Source: a candidate division WOR-1 bacterium RIFOXYB2_FULL_46_45 (lineage in GTDB: Bacteria > Margulisbacteria > WOR-1 > XYC2-FULL-46-14). Taken from it: a stretch of 64,000 bases of DNA. Below are positions 32,488 to 41,448 of this stretch, one piece after another. How positions within the stretch are numbered: position 1 is the first letter of the stretch; the number at the start of each line of letters is the position of its first letter. The DNA lies in assembly GCA_001771585.1 (NCBI GenBank), contig MEUE01000001.1, positions 186,001-250,000 of the forward strand, in the 5' to 3' direction. The notes beneath the pieces are model-generated. The model searched no databases. It was not told where the DNA came from and worked only from the letters and a program-made list of their open reading frames with translations. The position numbers and the translations under genes are program-made.

Positions 32488-33824
32488 TCTAACCGTTCCC
32501 TAAACTTATTAAAAATCAAATAATACCCATAAGCCGCAAAAATACAAAGAAAAGGTTGAATAGGATAACGATAAACCAAGCCATCATCAACAACGGTAAA
32601 ACCATGAAAAATAATATAATATACAATAAAAGCAATCAACAAACCTGAGGCTTGCCATTGTTTCTTTAAAGCTAAAAACATTCCACAAAAAGATGCCGGA
32701 AAAATAAATAGCCAAGTTAATGTTTTATATATTTTTGCTTGTGGTTGCATTTGCGATGTAAAAGGAGATAAATACTTAATAAACCGGATTGAACTCTTAA
32801 TGATAAATTCTTTAGGGTTACGAGCAACAAAACCGACAAATGTCGTTAGATAAGGCAAAGAGGATGAATTAGACATTATGATTGGATAAATATGAGAATT
32901 AGGGTAGTCAACAAATATTGCACCTGCCTCATCGGTTAAAACGGTAAAATCATTAAATACAACAGCATTACGTATAGCCCAAGCCGATAAAATTATTGCA
33001 AAAGAAAACAACAATACCAACAACCATAGAACGATGCTTCTTTTTTCTTGTTCCCAACAAAATAATTTCCAAACAATAATAAGTGGCACAAAAAAAAGCA
33101 AGGTCAACCGAGTTAAACATGCCATTCCTAAAAATACTCCAATTAGCAGGGCAAAGGTTTTCTTTTGATTAGAATCTTTTTTTAATAAAAACCAAAAACT
33201 CAAAGTTAATAAAAAAATAAAAAGGGTTTCTACTCGCATTTTATTGGTCCAAAGTATTAATTCTGGGTATAAAGCAACCATAAAAGCAGATGCAACTGCA
33301 ACCTTATCATTAAATATCCCCTTTGCGATAGAATATATCAAACAACAAGTTAGACTGCTTAACAATATTTGCGGCAAAAACCAAGCTAATGTGTTTAGCC
33401 CAAAAGCATAAATGCATAATGCTAAAAATATTGGGTATAAGGGGGGGACTAATTTATGCTTAAAAAAATCGCCCTTATAAAGCTCTTTTTTGTGTGCCCT
33501 TCCGGTAAAAACATGTTTTGAGTTAATTTGCCCAAGCTCCGGAGAACTATTGTCATATTTTTCGAATTCTTGAATATTAACTGCGTATCCATGCCCCTCA
33601 ATTAATGATTTTGCGGTAAGAACATATGTTAACTCATCGCTATCAGCATTTTTAAAGAAATCATCTCCATAACGAATAAAAACCCTTGATTCGTTGCTAT
33701 CCGTTATATATGGCTGATCAAAACATGTTGTTCTAATAATAGGTAAAACAACCCGAATTAACATTGAAAACACAAAAATTATCAATAAAATTTTTATTTG
33801 GTTACTATTTGTTTTACTTATCAT
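32484..33824 (-). CDS. GT39/ArnT-like polytopic glycosyltransferase
   Basis: A GT-C type membrane enzyme that would move a sugar from a polyprenyl-phosphate donor outside the cytoplasmic membrane. After the first helix there is a long loop with acidic NADSDELTY and SLIEGHGYAV, then PPLYPIFLALCIYAFG and about ten further hydrophobic helices. Acidic residues in the first loop are the usual catalytic/metal site of the PMT/ArnT fold. It is AT-rich and overlaps the start of the SPASM gene. A partner making the polyprenyl-linked donor could be the DPM1-like gene at 24499-25218. Confidence 0.8.
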   Translation of the reverse strand: MISKTNSNQIKILLIIFVFSMLIRVVLPIIRTTCFDQPYITDSNESRVFIRYGDDFFKNADSDELTYVLTAKSLIEGHGYAVNIQEFEKYDNSSPELGQINSKHVFTGRAHKKELYKGDFFKHKLVPPLYPIFLALCIYAFGLNTLAWFLPQILLSSLTCCLIYSIAKGIFNDKVAVASAFMVALYPELILWTNKMRVETLFIFLLTLSFWFLLKKDSNQKKTFALLIGVFLGMACLTRLTLLFFVPLIIVWKLFCWEQEKRSIVLWLLVLLFSFAIILSAWAIRNAVVFNDFTVLTDEAGAIFVDYPNSHIYPIIMSNSSSLPYLTTFVGFVARNPKEFIIKSSIRFIKYLSPFTSQMQPQAKIYKTLTWLFIFPASFCGMFLALKKQWQASGLLIAFIVYYIIFHGFTVVDDGLVYRYPIQPFLCIFAAYGYYLIFNKFRERLE

Positions 33825-33831
33825 TTCAAAC

Positions 33832-34881
33832 TTAATGTCGCTTTAATAAAAATTTTTTATGGGCGTCTAAAGTTGCTAAGACGCGGCTCTTGATAATCTT
33901 GCGCTTCATTGTTACAGCCATAGAAACAAGAGGTTTAAATCTCCCCAAAACATAACAGATATTCAAGATTCTTTGACCATATCCGAATTTAAGCGCTTTA
34001 TCCTTAAATGTGGCCCATTGTTTATCATTATCAATAAAAGAAGTGGCATTAATAATCGTGTACCAGGGATGTTCACGCATCATAACCCCAAAAAAAGAAT
34101 CTTTCATCTTAAGATCGTCAGATAAATATTTATTTGCCAAATGCCAATAACCATCAAAGTCAAGCAGGAATTTTCCTACTAGTCCGTTGGCATTTTGAAA
34201 ACTTACATTATCACTACGCCATAACGCCAGAGAATCTCTAATATATTTCAGTCTGCATTTTCGTTTAATAAAAGAGAGCAACACCGAAGCGCTTGCATAC
34301 GCCGATCCATCAAATTCTTCAAGGAATCCAGTCTTGTTCCATTCTTCGCGGCGAAATACAATTGAGCTCCAAAAACTAAAAAGCGCACCGATAGAATTCG
34401 CCTTATTACAATATTCTACAAAGTCACTTTTATTGTGAAGATTAAAAATTCTATCGCGAATTTTCCTCGAAAGCCAAAAACGTTGCCTAATAGGACGCAT
34501 CTGCAAATCACAAGCAGTTATATTGCAAAGATATATCTCGCAACCGGTTTTAATCTCTTTGAGCATCCTCTCGATCGCTCCCGTCTTAAGCATGTCGTCA
34601 TCTGAAAACAACCAACAATACTCGCCTCGTGCCAGTTCAACCGCCGTTGCCATATCCCTATCCACGCCGCCGTTTTTCTCAAGCCGACGATAAACTATAT
34701 TGTTGAATTTTTTTTGATATTGCCCTACCACCTCCGTCGTATTATCAGTTGACGCTCCATCCACAACAACTATTTCAACATTATCACCCGCCTGAGAAAT
34801 TATGCTATCGAGAGCTTCACCAATAAAATCAGCACGATTGCGAGTAGTGATACAAAATGACAATTGTATTTTATTCTGCAT
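33832..34881 (-). CDS. Family 2 glycosyltransferase (abequosyltransferase-like)
   Basis: GT-A transferase: IQLSFCITTRNRADFIGEAL, EIVVVDGASTDNTTEVV and the metal site CWLFSDDDML (about residue 95). The first motifs are close in style to WbaV-type transferases for dideoxyhexoses, which would fit the CDP- and GDP-deoxysugar genes in this locus, but this is only a resemblance. The C-terminal part is basic (MKRKIIKSRV), possibly for membrane contact. It overlaps the Gmd-like gene by 11 bases. Confidence 0.82.
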   Translation of the reverse strand: MQNKIQLSFCITTRNRADFIGEALDSIISQAGDNVEIVVVDGASTDNTTEVVGQYQKKFNNIVYRRLEKNGGVDRDMATAVELARGEYCWLFSDDDMLKTGAIERMLKEIKTGCEIYLCNITACDLQMRPIRQRFWLSRKIRDRIFNLHNKSDFVEYCNKANSIGALFSFWSSIVFRREEWNKTGFLEEFDGSAYASASVLLSFIKRKCRLKYIRDSLALWRSDNVSFQNANGLVGKFLLDFDGYWHLANKYLSDDLKMKDSFFGVMMREHPWYTIINATSFIDNDKQWATFKDKALKFGYGQRILNICYVLGRFKPLVSMAVTMKRKIIKSRVLATLDAHKKFLLKRH

Positions 34882-35851
34882 TTTTTTCTAGGTCGGCCTC
34901 AACCATAAGCTTAACCAATTTATCGATTTTGAATTTTGGATCAAATCCAAATGTCTTTCTAGCCTTAGTTATATCGCCAACTAGCGATGATGTTTTTGTC
35001 GGCCGCAAAAGTTTTTGATCCGTTACAACATAATTATCCGGTTTAAGATTTACAACCGCAAAGGCCTTCTCAACCCATTCCCCAACAGAATGTGCCTCAC
35101 CAGTAGCAATTACAAAATCATCGGGCTTATCCAACTGCAATATCCGCCAGGCCGTTTCCATATATTCCCGCGCGTATCCCCAATCAATACAAGCCGACAT
35201 GTCCCCCAAAATAAGTTTGTCTTGTTTCCCACAGGCTATTTTTGCAACAGCTCGGGTAACCTTGCGGGTTAAATACTCCGGGGTACGCCGGGGAGACTCG
35301 TGGTTATATAAAATAGCAGTTGAAGCAAATATTCCAAAGGCCTGACGGTAATAACGAGTCAGGTAAAAAGCCATGGCTTTTGCACAAGCATAAGGGCTTT
35401 GAGGATTAAACGGAGTATTCTCATTTTGTTTGATACTATCTGTTAAGCCAAACATATTTGACGTGCAGGGCTGAAAATACCGGATTGTACGATCAATCTG
35501 ACGGATAATCTCTAAAATTCGACCAACCGCCGCTCCGGTAATATCCGCCGAATAACCGACCATGTCATAACTCCAGCTCACATGATCCTGATCTGCCTCA
35601 TTGTATATTTCCTGCGGCCTGACAGCATTAATAATCCGATAAAGAGAGGTAGGATCAGCCAAATCTCCCCGTTGAAGAAAAAAATTCTTGCCAAAAATTT
35701 TGGGGTCTTCAATAAGATGATCGATATTACGAGTGTTTCCAGTTGCTGATCGGCGTATCATCCCGTGTACTTCATACCCCTTTTCAAGCAATATCTCTGC
35801 CAAATAACTGCCATCCTGCCCCGTAACACCTAAAACCAATGCTCTCTTCAT
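34871..35851 (-). CDS. Gmd-like nucleotide-sugar dehydratase/reductase lacking the catalytic Glu
   Basis: Clearly of the GDP-mannose 4,6-dehydratase family: [23 protein letters not shown] shortened here, RRSATGNTRNIDHL and NHESPRRTPEYLTRKVT. Tyr-x3-Lys is present (SPYACAKAM). But the active-site STSE-M/L-Y/F-G is CTSNMFG (about residue 127), so the Glu base of dehydratases is Asn. The NLAAQSHV strand is NEADQDHV. These changes suggest it does not perform the normal elimination and may instead be a reductase or epimerase of the GDP-4-keto sugar. An intact Gmd is at 23098-24126. Its start overlaps the GDP-mannose hydrolase stop (TAATG). Confidence 0.85.
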   Translation of the reverse strand: MKRALVLGVTGQDGSYLAEILLEKGYEVHGMIRRSATGNTRNIDHLIEDPKIFGKNFFLQRGDLADPTSLYRIINAVRPQEIYNEADQDHVSWSYDMVGYSADITGAAVGRILEIIRQIDRTIRYFQPCTSNMFGLTDSIKQNENTPFNPQSPYACAKAMAFYLTRYYRQAFGIFASTAILYNHESPRRTPEYLTRKVTRAVAKIACGKQDKLILGDMSACIDWGYAREYMETAWRILQLDKPDDFVIATGEAHSVGEWVEKAFAVVNLKPDNYVVTDQKLLRPTKTSSLVGDITKARKTFGFDPKFKIDKLVKLMVEADLEKNAE

Positions 35852-36282
35852 TATCTGCCCCCAAAAGACTTGATATTAAATCCGGAAGGGAGCTCTTTTG
35901 CAAATTGGAACGCCCCACTCTGATTATCCAATTTAATCGGCTGTTTGTCATTAATAACTGCTTCAAAAACAACGCTGACGGAATGATAGCCAAAAGGCAA
36001 ACCAAAAGGATTTACCCCTTCTACCAACTCAAAACAACCGATGGGCCGCACGTTGTTGATCTGTAGCCCTGTTTCTTGCTTAACCTTGCGGACTGCCGCT
36101 TCTTCCAACGTTTCTCCTTTGAGTACCCTGCCGCCAATAACCCACCATTCATCTTTTTTCGGCTCATTATTGCGTTTAACCAACAAGTATTCTCCCTGGA
36201 GATTTTTAATAACTATGTCCGCGCAAAGAATCGGCAAATTTCTTAAAATATCGATATACTTATCGGTCGGAATTAAACTCAC
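35851..36282 (-). CDS. gmm: GDP-mannose mannosyl hydrolase (Nudix)
   Basis: Hydrolyses GDP-mannose to GDP and mannose, which would tune the GDP-mannose pool. The modified Nudix box GGRVLKGETLEEAAVRKVKQ and ETGL (about residues 49-72) lacks the usual Arg-Glu pair, as in E. coli Gmm, and the N-terminal part (DKYIDILRNLPILCADIVI) also matches that family. The start is the GTG at 36282, whose G-T-G-A overlaps the TGA of the upstream methyltransferase gene; a longer frame to 36339 lies inside that gene. Position between Gmd-like and C-methyltransferase genes fits GDP-deoxysugar synthesis. Confidence 0.82.
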   Translation of the reverse strand: MSLIPTDKYIDILRNLPILCADIVIKNLQGEYLLVKRNNEPKKDEWWVIGGRVLKGETLEEAAVRKVKQETGLQINNVRPIGCFELVEGVNPFGLPFGYHSVSVVFEAVINDKQPIKLDNQSGAFQFAKELPSGFNIKSFGGR

Positions 36283-37487
36283 GACACCACCCGAAATTCC
36301 GGAAGAGGAACAATAAATTTTCCTCCACGAGAACGCCACTCCGCTTCACGCTTATAGAATTCATCAAAAAAAGCCCAAGGCAACACCAGGAAGTAATCCG
36401 GATTGGCTTTTCGTGCCTCTTCTTCGGAGACGATCGGGATCCACGACCCAATGGTATATTTCCCCCATTTCTCCGGGCTGCGCTCGGCAGCTGCTGCAAT
36501 CAACTTATTGTCTAATCCATAATATTGAAGAATTACGTTTCCTTTTGTAGAAGCGCCGTAAACATATATTTTTTTGCCTTTTGCGGCTTCCTCTTTAATA
36601 AAGTCAACGCATTTCTTGCGGTTATCCTCAAGACGCTTGGCAAAAGCCAGCAAATCATCACGCGTAAATTTTTCTTTATATTTTATACCGGTTCCTTTAT
36701 AATGACGGCAAAAAATCCTGTAACTCCCCCCATTAACGTTGTTTTCTTCAATCTTGAACATCTCAAGGCCATTGGTTTCAAACAGATATTTTAGTGAATC
36801 AAGCGAATAATATTCCAGATGTTCATGGCAGATATTTCCCAAGTCGTTCTTTTCGATCATCGGTGCCAGACACATCAGCTGGGCGACAAAAACGCCGTCA
36901 TCCGTCAATGCGCGGGCCGCATCCTTAATGAATTTATTGGGATCTTCCAAATCGTAAAACATGCCGATAGCGGTAATAACTTTAGCTTTTCCAAAACCCC
37001 ACCCCTTCGCCAATTCCATATAGCGCTCATAATTCCAAAAATCGTGCATCACATATTTGGTTTTTTGCTTTAACGCGTCTACCAGATTATTGGCCGGTTC
37101 ACATCCTACACGATGAATTCCGGTCGCGGTATATGTTTCTAACATTGTTCCGTCATTCGCGCCGATATCCAATACAACATCCCCGGATTTAAGGGACACA
37201 ATAGATTCAATTTCTTTAGTAATATCCCTCAACGCGAGACGCATTGTGTCTGTCACCCCGGATCTATACCAATAATACCGCGAATACAATAATTCTTGCG
37301 GAGCGGTGTGACGAAGCTGTAAGAGGGAGCATTTGCCGCACATTACCAGATCAAGCGGTGCCTTTAATCCTTTCCCCACTCTTTCTAAAGGTACAAAATC
37401 ATTAATATATTGGTCGCCAACCGAAAAAACATCCTGCAAATCGTTCGATCCGCACAAGCGGCAGGTTTTGCGAGTAATTGTTTCCAC
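36279..37487 (-). CDS. Sugar C-methyltransferase (NovU/TylCIII type)
   Basis: These enzymes add a methyl group from S-adenosylmethionine to a carbon of a keto-deoxysugar. The N-terminal zinc-binding domain has CRLCGSNDL and CGKCSLLQL, the SAM-binding core shows VVLDIGANDGTML near residue 105, and the family segment GNICHEHLEYYSLDSL near 220 holds the catalytic His-Glu-His. A C-terminal Rossmann-like part follows (KIYVYGASTKGNVILQYYG). The GTG start at 37487 has GGAG seven bases upstream. It suggests a C-branched sugar derived from GDP-4-keto-6-deoxymannose. Confidence 0.88.
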   Translation of the reverse strand: METITRKTCRLCGSNDLQDVFSVGDQYINDFVPLERVGKGLKAPLDLVMCGKCSLLQLRHTAPQELLYSRYYWYRSGVTDTMRLALRDITKEIESIVSLKSGDVVLDIGANDGTMLETYTATGIHRVGCEPANNLVDALKQKTKYVMHDFWNYERYMELAKGWGFGKAKVITAIGMFYDLEDPNKFIKDAARALTDDGVFVAQLMCLAPMIEKNDLGNICHEHLEYYSLDSLKYLFETNGLEMFKIEENNVNGGSYRIFCRHYKGTGIKYKEKFTRDDLLAFAKRLEDNRKKCVDFIKEEAAKGKKIYVYGASTKGNVILQYYGLDNKLIAAAAERSPEKWGKYTIGSWIPIVSEEEARKANPDYFLVLPWAFFDEFYKREAEWRSRGGKFIVPLPEFRVVS

Positions 37488-37507
37488 GTCAGATCTCCTT
37501 ACCTGTT

Positions 37508-38614
37508 TTATCCTATAATTTTATTCACCGCGGCCACAACTTCGTCAATTTGTCGTTCGGTTAAAGTCATACCCGAAGGCAAATACAATCCCTGTCTTGC
37601 TATCCGTTCGGTAACAGGATAACTCTCTCCCTTAAATAAATCCAAATCATGTAAAGCCGGCTGTTCGTGCAATCCCAGAAAAAATGGGCGTGTTCCTATT
37701 CCCTCTTTACCCAGTTCTCGCATCATTGTTTCGGCATCTATTCCTAGCGCATTATCCAACTCGATACAATACATCCAATATACCATTTTTGCCCACGGTT
37801 TTTCAATTTGATATTTGATCCCTTTAATCTTACTTAGCCCCTCACGATAATATTCACCCAGTCGTCGCTTAATCCGTACAAACTCTTCAATCCGCTCCAT
37901 CTGCGCAACTCCGATAGCGGCCTGCAGATTGGTCATTCGAAAATTATATCCCAACTCGGTGTGGTAAAACCTTTTTTCCGGACGAAAACAGAGATTACGA
38001 TAAGATGCCGCCCGTTCAGCCATTTTGGGATCGGAGGTAAGCACCATCCCTCCTTCACCGGTTGTAATTATTTTGTTGGCATAAAACGACCAGGCACTGA
38101 CATGGCCGATACTTCCGCATTTCTGCCCCTTATACTCTGCCCCGTGAACTTCAGCCGCATCTTCAACAATAACAAGGTTATGTTTCTTGGCAATCGCCAA
38201 GACGGGATCCATGTTTACTGGATGTCCATAGATGTGAACCGGCATAATGGCTTTGGTCTTTGAAGTCAAACGAGATTCAATCTGATTCACATCCATATTC
38301 CAAGTTTCAGGCTCACAATCAACCAAAACCGGCACTGCACCAAGCCGAATAGCCGCCAAAGCACAGGAGATAATTGTAAAAGACGGCATTATCACTTCAT
38401 CGCCCTTTCCTACCCCAGCAGCAAACAAGGCTGTTTCTAAAGCCGCCGTCCCATTACATACCGCAATGCCATATTTAACTCCAATATAATCAGCAAATTT
38501 CCGCTCAAATTCGATGACAAACGGCCCATCTGAAGAGATCCAGCCGGTTTCAATGCATTGCGCTAATAATTCCTTTTCGTGGCCATTTAATAATGGTTGA
38601 TTAACAGGAATCAT
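37508..38614 (-). CDS. DegT/DnrJ family aminotransferase, probably GDP-perosamine synthase
   Basis: PLP-dependent transaminase acting on nucleotide-linked keto sugars. The start at 38614 (MIPVNQPLLNGHEKELLAQC) has GGAG upstream. The segment SFYANKIITTGEGGM (about residue 165) carries the PLP Lys, and VNQPLLNG, SSDGPFV and EDAAEVHG are like RfbE/Per. The catalytic Lys is present, so it is not a ColD-type dehydratase, which has His there. With Gmd it would make GDP-4-amino-4,6-dideoxymannose (perosamine). It overlaps the cupin gene by 14 bases. The precise substrate is inferred. Confidence 0.85.
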   Translation of the reverse strand: MIPVNQPLLNGHEKELLAQCIETGWISSDGPFVIEFERKFADYIGVKYGIAVCNGTAALETALFAAGVGKGDEVIMPSFTIISCALAAIRLGAVPVLVDCEPETWNMDVNQIESRLTSKTKAIMPVHIYGHPVNMDPVLAIAKKHNLVIVEDAAEVHGAEYKGQKCGSIGHVSAWSFYANKIITTGEGGMVLTSDPKMAERAASYRNLCFRPEKRFYHTELGYNFRMTNLQAAIGVAQMERIEEFVRIKRRLGEYYREGLSKIKGIKYQIEKPWAKMVYWMYCIELDNALGIDAETMMRELGKEGIGTRPFFLGLHEQPALHDLDLFKGESYPVTERIARQGLYLPSGMTLTERQIDEVVAAVNKIIG

Positions 38615-39026
38615 CGGTGCTCCTTTTGCCCTCAAATCTGCCTTTATCTGCTCCTTCAATATACGGACCATTTTTTACTTCGATGATTTCGGCTTCTTGA
38701 AGAACCTCAATTCCATGACCTGCACCGGCAAGCAGAATAGTATCACCCGCAGACAACTTACGGCTCTCTAAAAATTCTTGCTCAAAAGAGTAAAAATCAA
38801 TGCGAATTTCTCCGCTTTTTATAAATAAAACTTCTTGTGTGCCTATAGTATTTCTATGGACAGGGTTATGAATATGAGGTGAAATTCGATAACCATTAGG
38901 ACGTGTCATATAACCAAGTTGCAAGGGATATTTATTGGGTGACAAGAACTGAATTCCTTCCTGTTTATGGTCCTTATAAACAATAATAGCGATAACTGTA
39001 TCGTTATGAATTATGTTTTCAAGCAT
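38601..39026 (-). CDS. Cupin-domain protein
   Basis: A single-domain cupin of 141 residues. The metal-site motif appears as SPHIHNPVHRNTIGTQEVLFI (about 49-69, shortened to its His and Glu positions), and the second motif as ILLAGAGHGIEVLQE (about 103-117). Such proteins in sugar loci are isomerases, epimerases or regulators. It overlaps the start of the aminotransferase gene, and so is translated with it. Substrate unknown. Confidence 0.72.
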   Translation of the reverse strand: MLENIIHNDTVIAIIVYKDHKQEGIQFLSPNKYPLQLGYMTRPNGYRISPHIHNPVHRNTIGTQEVLFIKSGEIRIDFYSFEQEFLESRKLSAGDTILLAGAGHGIEVLQEAEIIEVKNGPYIEGADKGRFEGKRSTDDSC

Positions 39027-39034
39027 AAATATAT

Positions 39035-39946
39035 TTAGGCTCGGACAAATCCATGCTCATTTTTTTTATAATCTCTCATCCCATCAAATGTCCCTTTTAT
39101 CACTAAATCATAATGATATTTTTTATTCATCTCGATATAGCGCCCCTTAAATAATATTTTTTGCACTACCCTTATGAGAGCTCTTGTCATTATTTGTAAA
39201 ACAAGGTAGCTGTAGGTAATAAAATTAGCTTTATCATTATTACAACTTTTTGCAAGTACCGCCCCCACCGCATATGCGTATTTATATACATAATCAGAAG
39301 GAGTAGTGGGAATAGGATGAAAAAACACTAAATCAGGCAAATATAATACTTGTTCCTTTGCCATTATCAATCTAAAAAAAATATCGCTTTCTTCAGAACC
39401 AAAATATTTCGCACCCACCCCAAAATCCTCATCATAATATCCTATTTTTTCAATCACTTTTCTGCTTAATACATGCGCGCTTCCCATAAAATTCTGAAAA
39501 TCAATTCGAGTTAAGCTTTTAACGTTGGTGTTGCAAAAAAGGCGCGAGAACGGAACGTTTCGAATAGGATCAATAAGCCGGCCGCAAAAAGCTCCAACCT
39601 TATTATGCGTCATGGTATTCTTTAATAATACGGCAATAAAGTCCTCTTTAACAAAAGCGTCATCATCAATAAAAACAAGATAGTCCCCCGTGCTTTTTGC
39701 AATCGCAAAATTCCTTGCCGCCGATAATCCCACCTTATCAATATAATAAAACCTGGTTATTGCCGGATAGTTAAGTCCTATGTTTTTCTTTTGCTTTGTT
39801 TTTTGGATTACCACTAAAATTTCAATGGGAATATCTTGCTGATGCTCATGCGCTTTCTCGATAGAAGATATGCATTTTTGCAATTCTTGGTCTCTATCAA
39901 TTGATGCGATAATAAATGATATTCTCCAAACCGCTTCTTTTATCAT
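39035..39946 (-). CDS. Family 2 glycosyltransferase
   Basis: GT-A type: WRISFIIASIDRDQELQKCI, LSAARNFAIAKSTGDYLVFI and the metal site IDDDAFVKEDF (about residue 94). An EESDIFFRL segment (about residue 175) is the acceptor-side acidic motif. Near the C-terminus there is a hydrophobic patch (FITYSYLVLQIMTRALIRVV). It starts one base into the stop of the upstream radical SAM gene (TAATG). Donor unknown. Confidence 0.84.
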   Translation of the reverse strand: MIKEAVWRISFIIASIDRDQELQKCISSIEKAHEHQQDIPIEILVVIQKTKQKKNIGLNYPAITRFYYIDKVGLSAARNFAIAKSTGDYLVFIDDDAFVKEDFIAVLLKNTMTHNKVGAFCGRLIDPIRNVPFSRLFCNTNVKSLTRIDFQNFMGSAHVLSRKVIEKIGYYDEDFGVGAKYFGSEESDIFFRLIMAKEQVLYLPDLVFFHPIPTTPSDYVYKYAYAVGAVLAKSCNNDKANFITYSYLVLQIMTRALIRVVQKILFKGRYIEMNKKYHYDLVIKGTFDGMRDYKKNEHGFVRA

Positions 39947-41445
39947 TAAGAGCTAACCCTTCTATCCCGTAATCGCTTTTGCCGGTCCGCTCGTTCCTGA
40001 ACGTAATAAACCAAAAAAGCAAAAACCAGATCATTAAACACAAAAGTCTTAAAATACTTTTTTATCCCGAGAAATATTCCTTTTGGGTATTGCATAAAAA
40101 GCGATGAAAGTTTGATTAGATTATGCGGGGAACATATCGGAATAAAAAAATTACGAAGAATATATTTTCGCAAGAATCGCGAGCGTATTTTATATAATTC
40201 ATTTTCAGAAAAATGGATTTGCAGCATCGGCCGCTTTTTTAGGCCCATTTCATCCCTATCGAGATTTTTTATCCAATTGTTTTCTTGAGACATTTTCATA
40301 AGTTCGGTCCCGGGATAGGGAGTAAGAAAATAAGCGCTGACAAAGCTTGGCCTTATTTCTTTCGTTAGTTTTATAGTTGCCTCCACATCTTCTTCGGTTT
40401 CCGATGGTGATCCGAACATAAAGGTTCCCAGAGTCCTTAATCCTGCTGATTTTGCGCAAGAAAACGCCTTTTTTATTGATACCGCATCCGAATTTTTCTT
40501 TAACGCTTTTAAGACTTTGTCTGAGCCGCTTTCAACGCCAAAGTCCACCTGTACAAACCCTGCTTTTTTCATTAATTTAAACATTGCCTCGTCGGCGGTC
40601 TTAACATGGGCCTGGCATCCAAAAATCAGTTTTATATTATTGCTAATCACTTTTTCACAAAACTCAATGACTCTTTCCTTGTTAAGGGTAAATGTGTCGT
40701 CAATAAACCACACTGCATCTACATGAAAATCTCTAATTAATTGGATAATTTCTTGGATTACATTATCAATGCTTCGATATCTTACTTTTCGGCCAAAGGT
40801 GCATTGGCTTCCGCACCAAATGCATTGAAATGGGCATCCCCGTCCAGTCATAACCGTTGTTGATCTTTCGGTCCATCTTCCGCGAATGATCCCGGGAGGC
40901 ATCAAATAATCGTCAAAATTTAATAGATGCCTTGCGGGAAAAGGTATTTCGTCTAAATTTGATATATAAGGCCTCCCCGGTGTAGCTATAAAATTCCGAT
41001 CTTCATCCCTATAAATTATTCCTTTTGTCCCCTTCCAATCCGTGCCATTGTTAAGATGGACGCATAATTCAAGGAAAGTATATTCCCCTTCACCAATAAC
41101 CGCCGCATCTGCGTTTAATTCTAAAATACTTTCTTCGGGAAGCGCGGTAACATGCACTCCTCCAACAACAAAAAAGCTATTTGGTAGTTTTTCTTTGATT
41201 GTTTTTGAAATATACTTGGCTCTTGGCCAATAGTCGGTCAAAACGGTCATGCCAATTATTTCCGGTTGATAATCCAGCATCGCGGGGATGCTACGGTCAT
41301 CATAGGGATAAATATCGAATATTTTTACCTCATATCCGTTCTTCTCGAGTATGGCAGCAATATAAAGGATCCCCAGAGGGGGCATGTTGCCGGAAAAAGA
41401 CTCGACACGAGGATTTATCAATGCTATTCTTTTACCGTTTTTCAT
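39946..41445 (-). CDS. B12-binding-domain radical SAM protein
   Basis: Cobalamin-binding domain (RIALINPRVESFSGN, EIIGMTVLTDYW, VGGVHVTALPEES) followed by radical SAM with GRGCPFQCIWCGSQCTFG (about residue 200), VWFIDDTFTLNKER, VDFGVESGSDKVL and TFMFGSPSETEED. Extra cysteines (CGSQC) follow the cluster motif. The C-terminus is basic and aromatic. It lies between two glycosyltransferase genes with gaps of at most three bases. Substrate unknown. Confidence 0.9.
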   Translation of the reverse strand: MKNGKRIALINPRVESFSGNMPPLGILYIAAILEKNGYEVKIFDIYPYDDRSIPAMLDYQPEIIGMTVLTDYWPRAKYISKTIKEKLPNSFFVVGGVHVTALPEESILELNADAAVIGEGEYTFLELCVHLNNGTDWKGTKGIIYRDEDRNFIATPGRPYISNLDEIPFPARHLLNFDDYLMPPGIIRGRWTERSTTVMTGRGCPFQCIWCGSQCTFGRKVRYRSIDNVIQEIIQLIRDFHVDAVWFIDDTFTLNKERVIEFCEKVISNNIKLIFGCQAHVKTADEAMFKLMKKAGFVQVDFGVESGSDKVLKALKKNSDAVSIKKAFSCAKSAGLRTLGTFMFGSPSETEEDVEATIKLTKEIRPSFVSAYFLTPYPGTELMKMSQENNWIKNLDRDEMGLKKRPMLQIHFSENELYKIRSRFLRKYILRNFFIPICSPHNLIKLSSLFMQYPKGIFLGIKKYFKTFVFNDLVFAFLVYYVQERADRQKRLRDRRVSS

Positions 41446-41448
41446 GGT

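Noticed and set aside
37508-38614. ColD-type 3-dehydratase instead of an aminotransferase
   Set aside because: ColD has His in place of the PLP Lys; here SFYANK keeps the Lys, so an aminotransferase is more likely.
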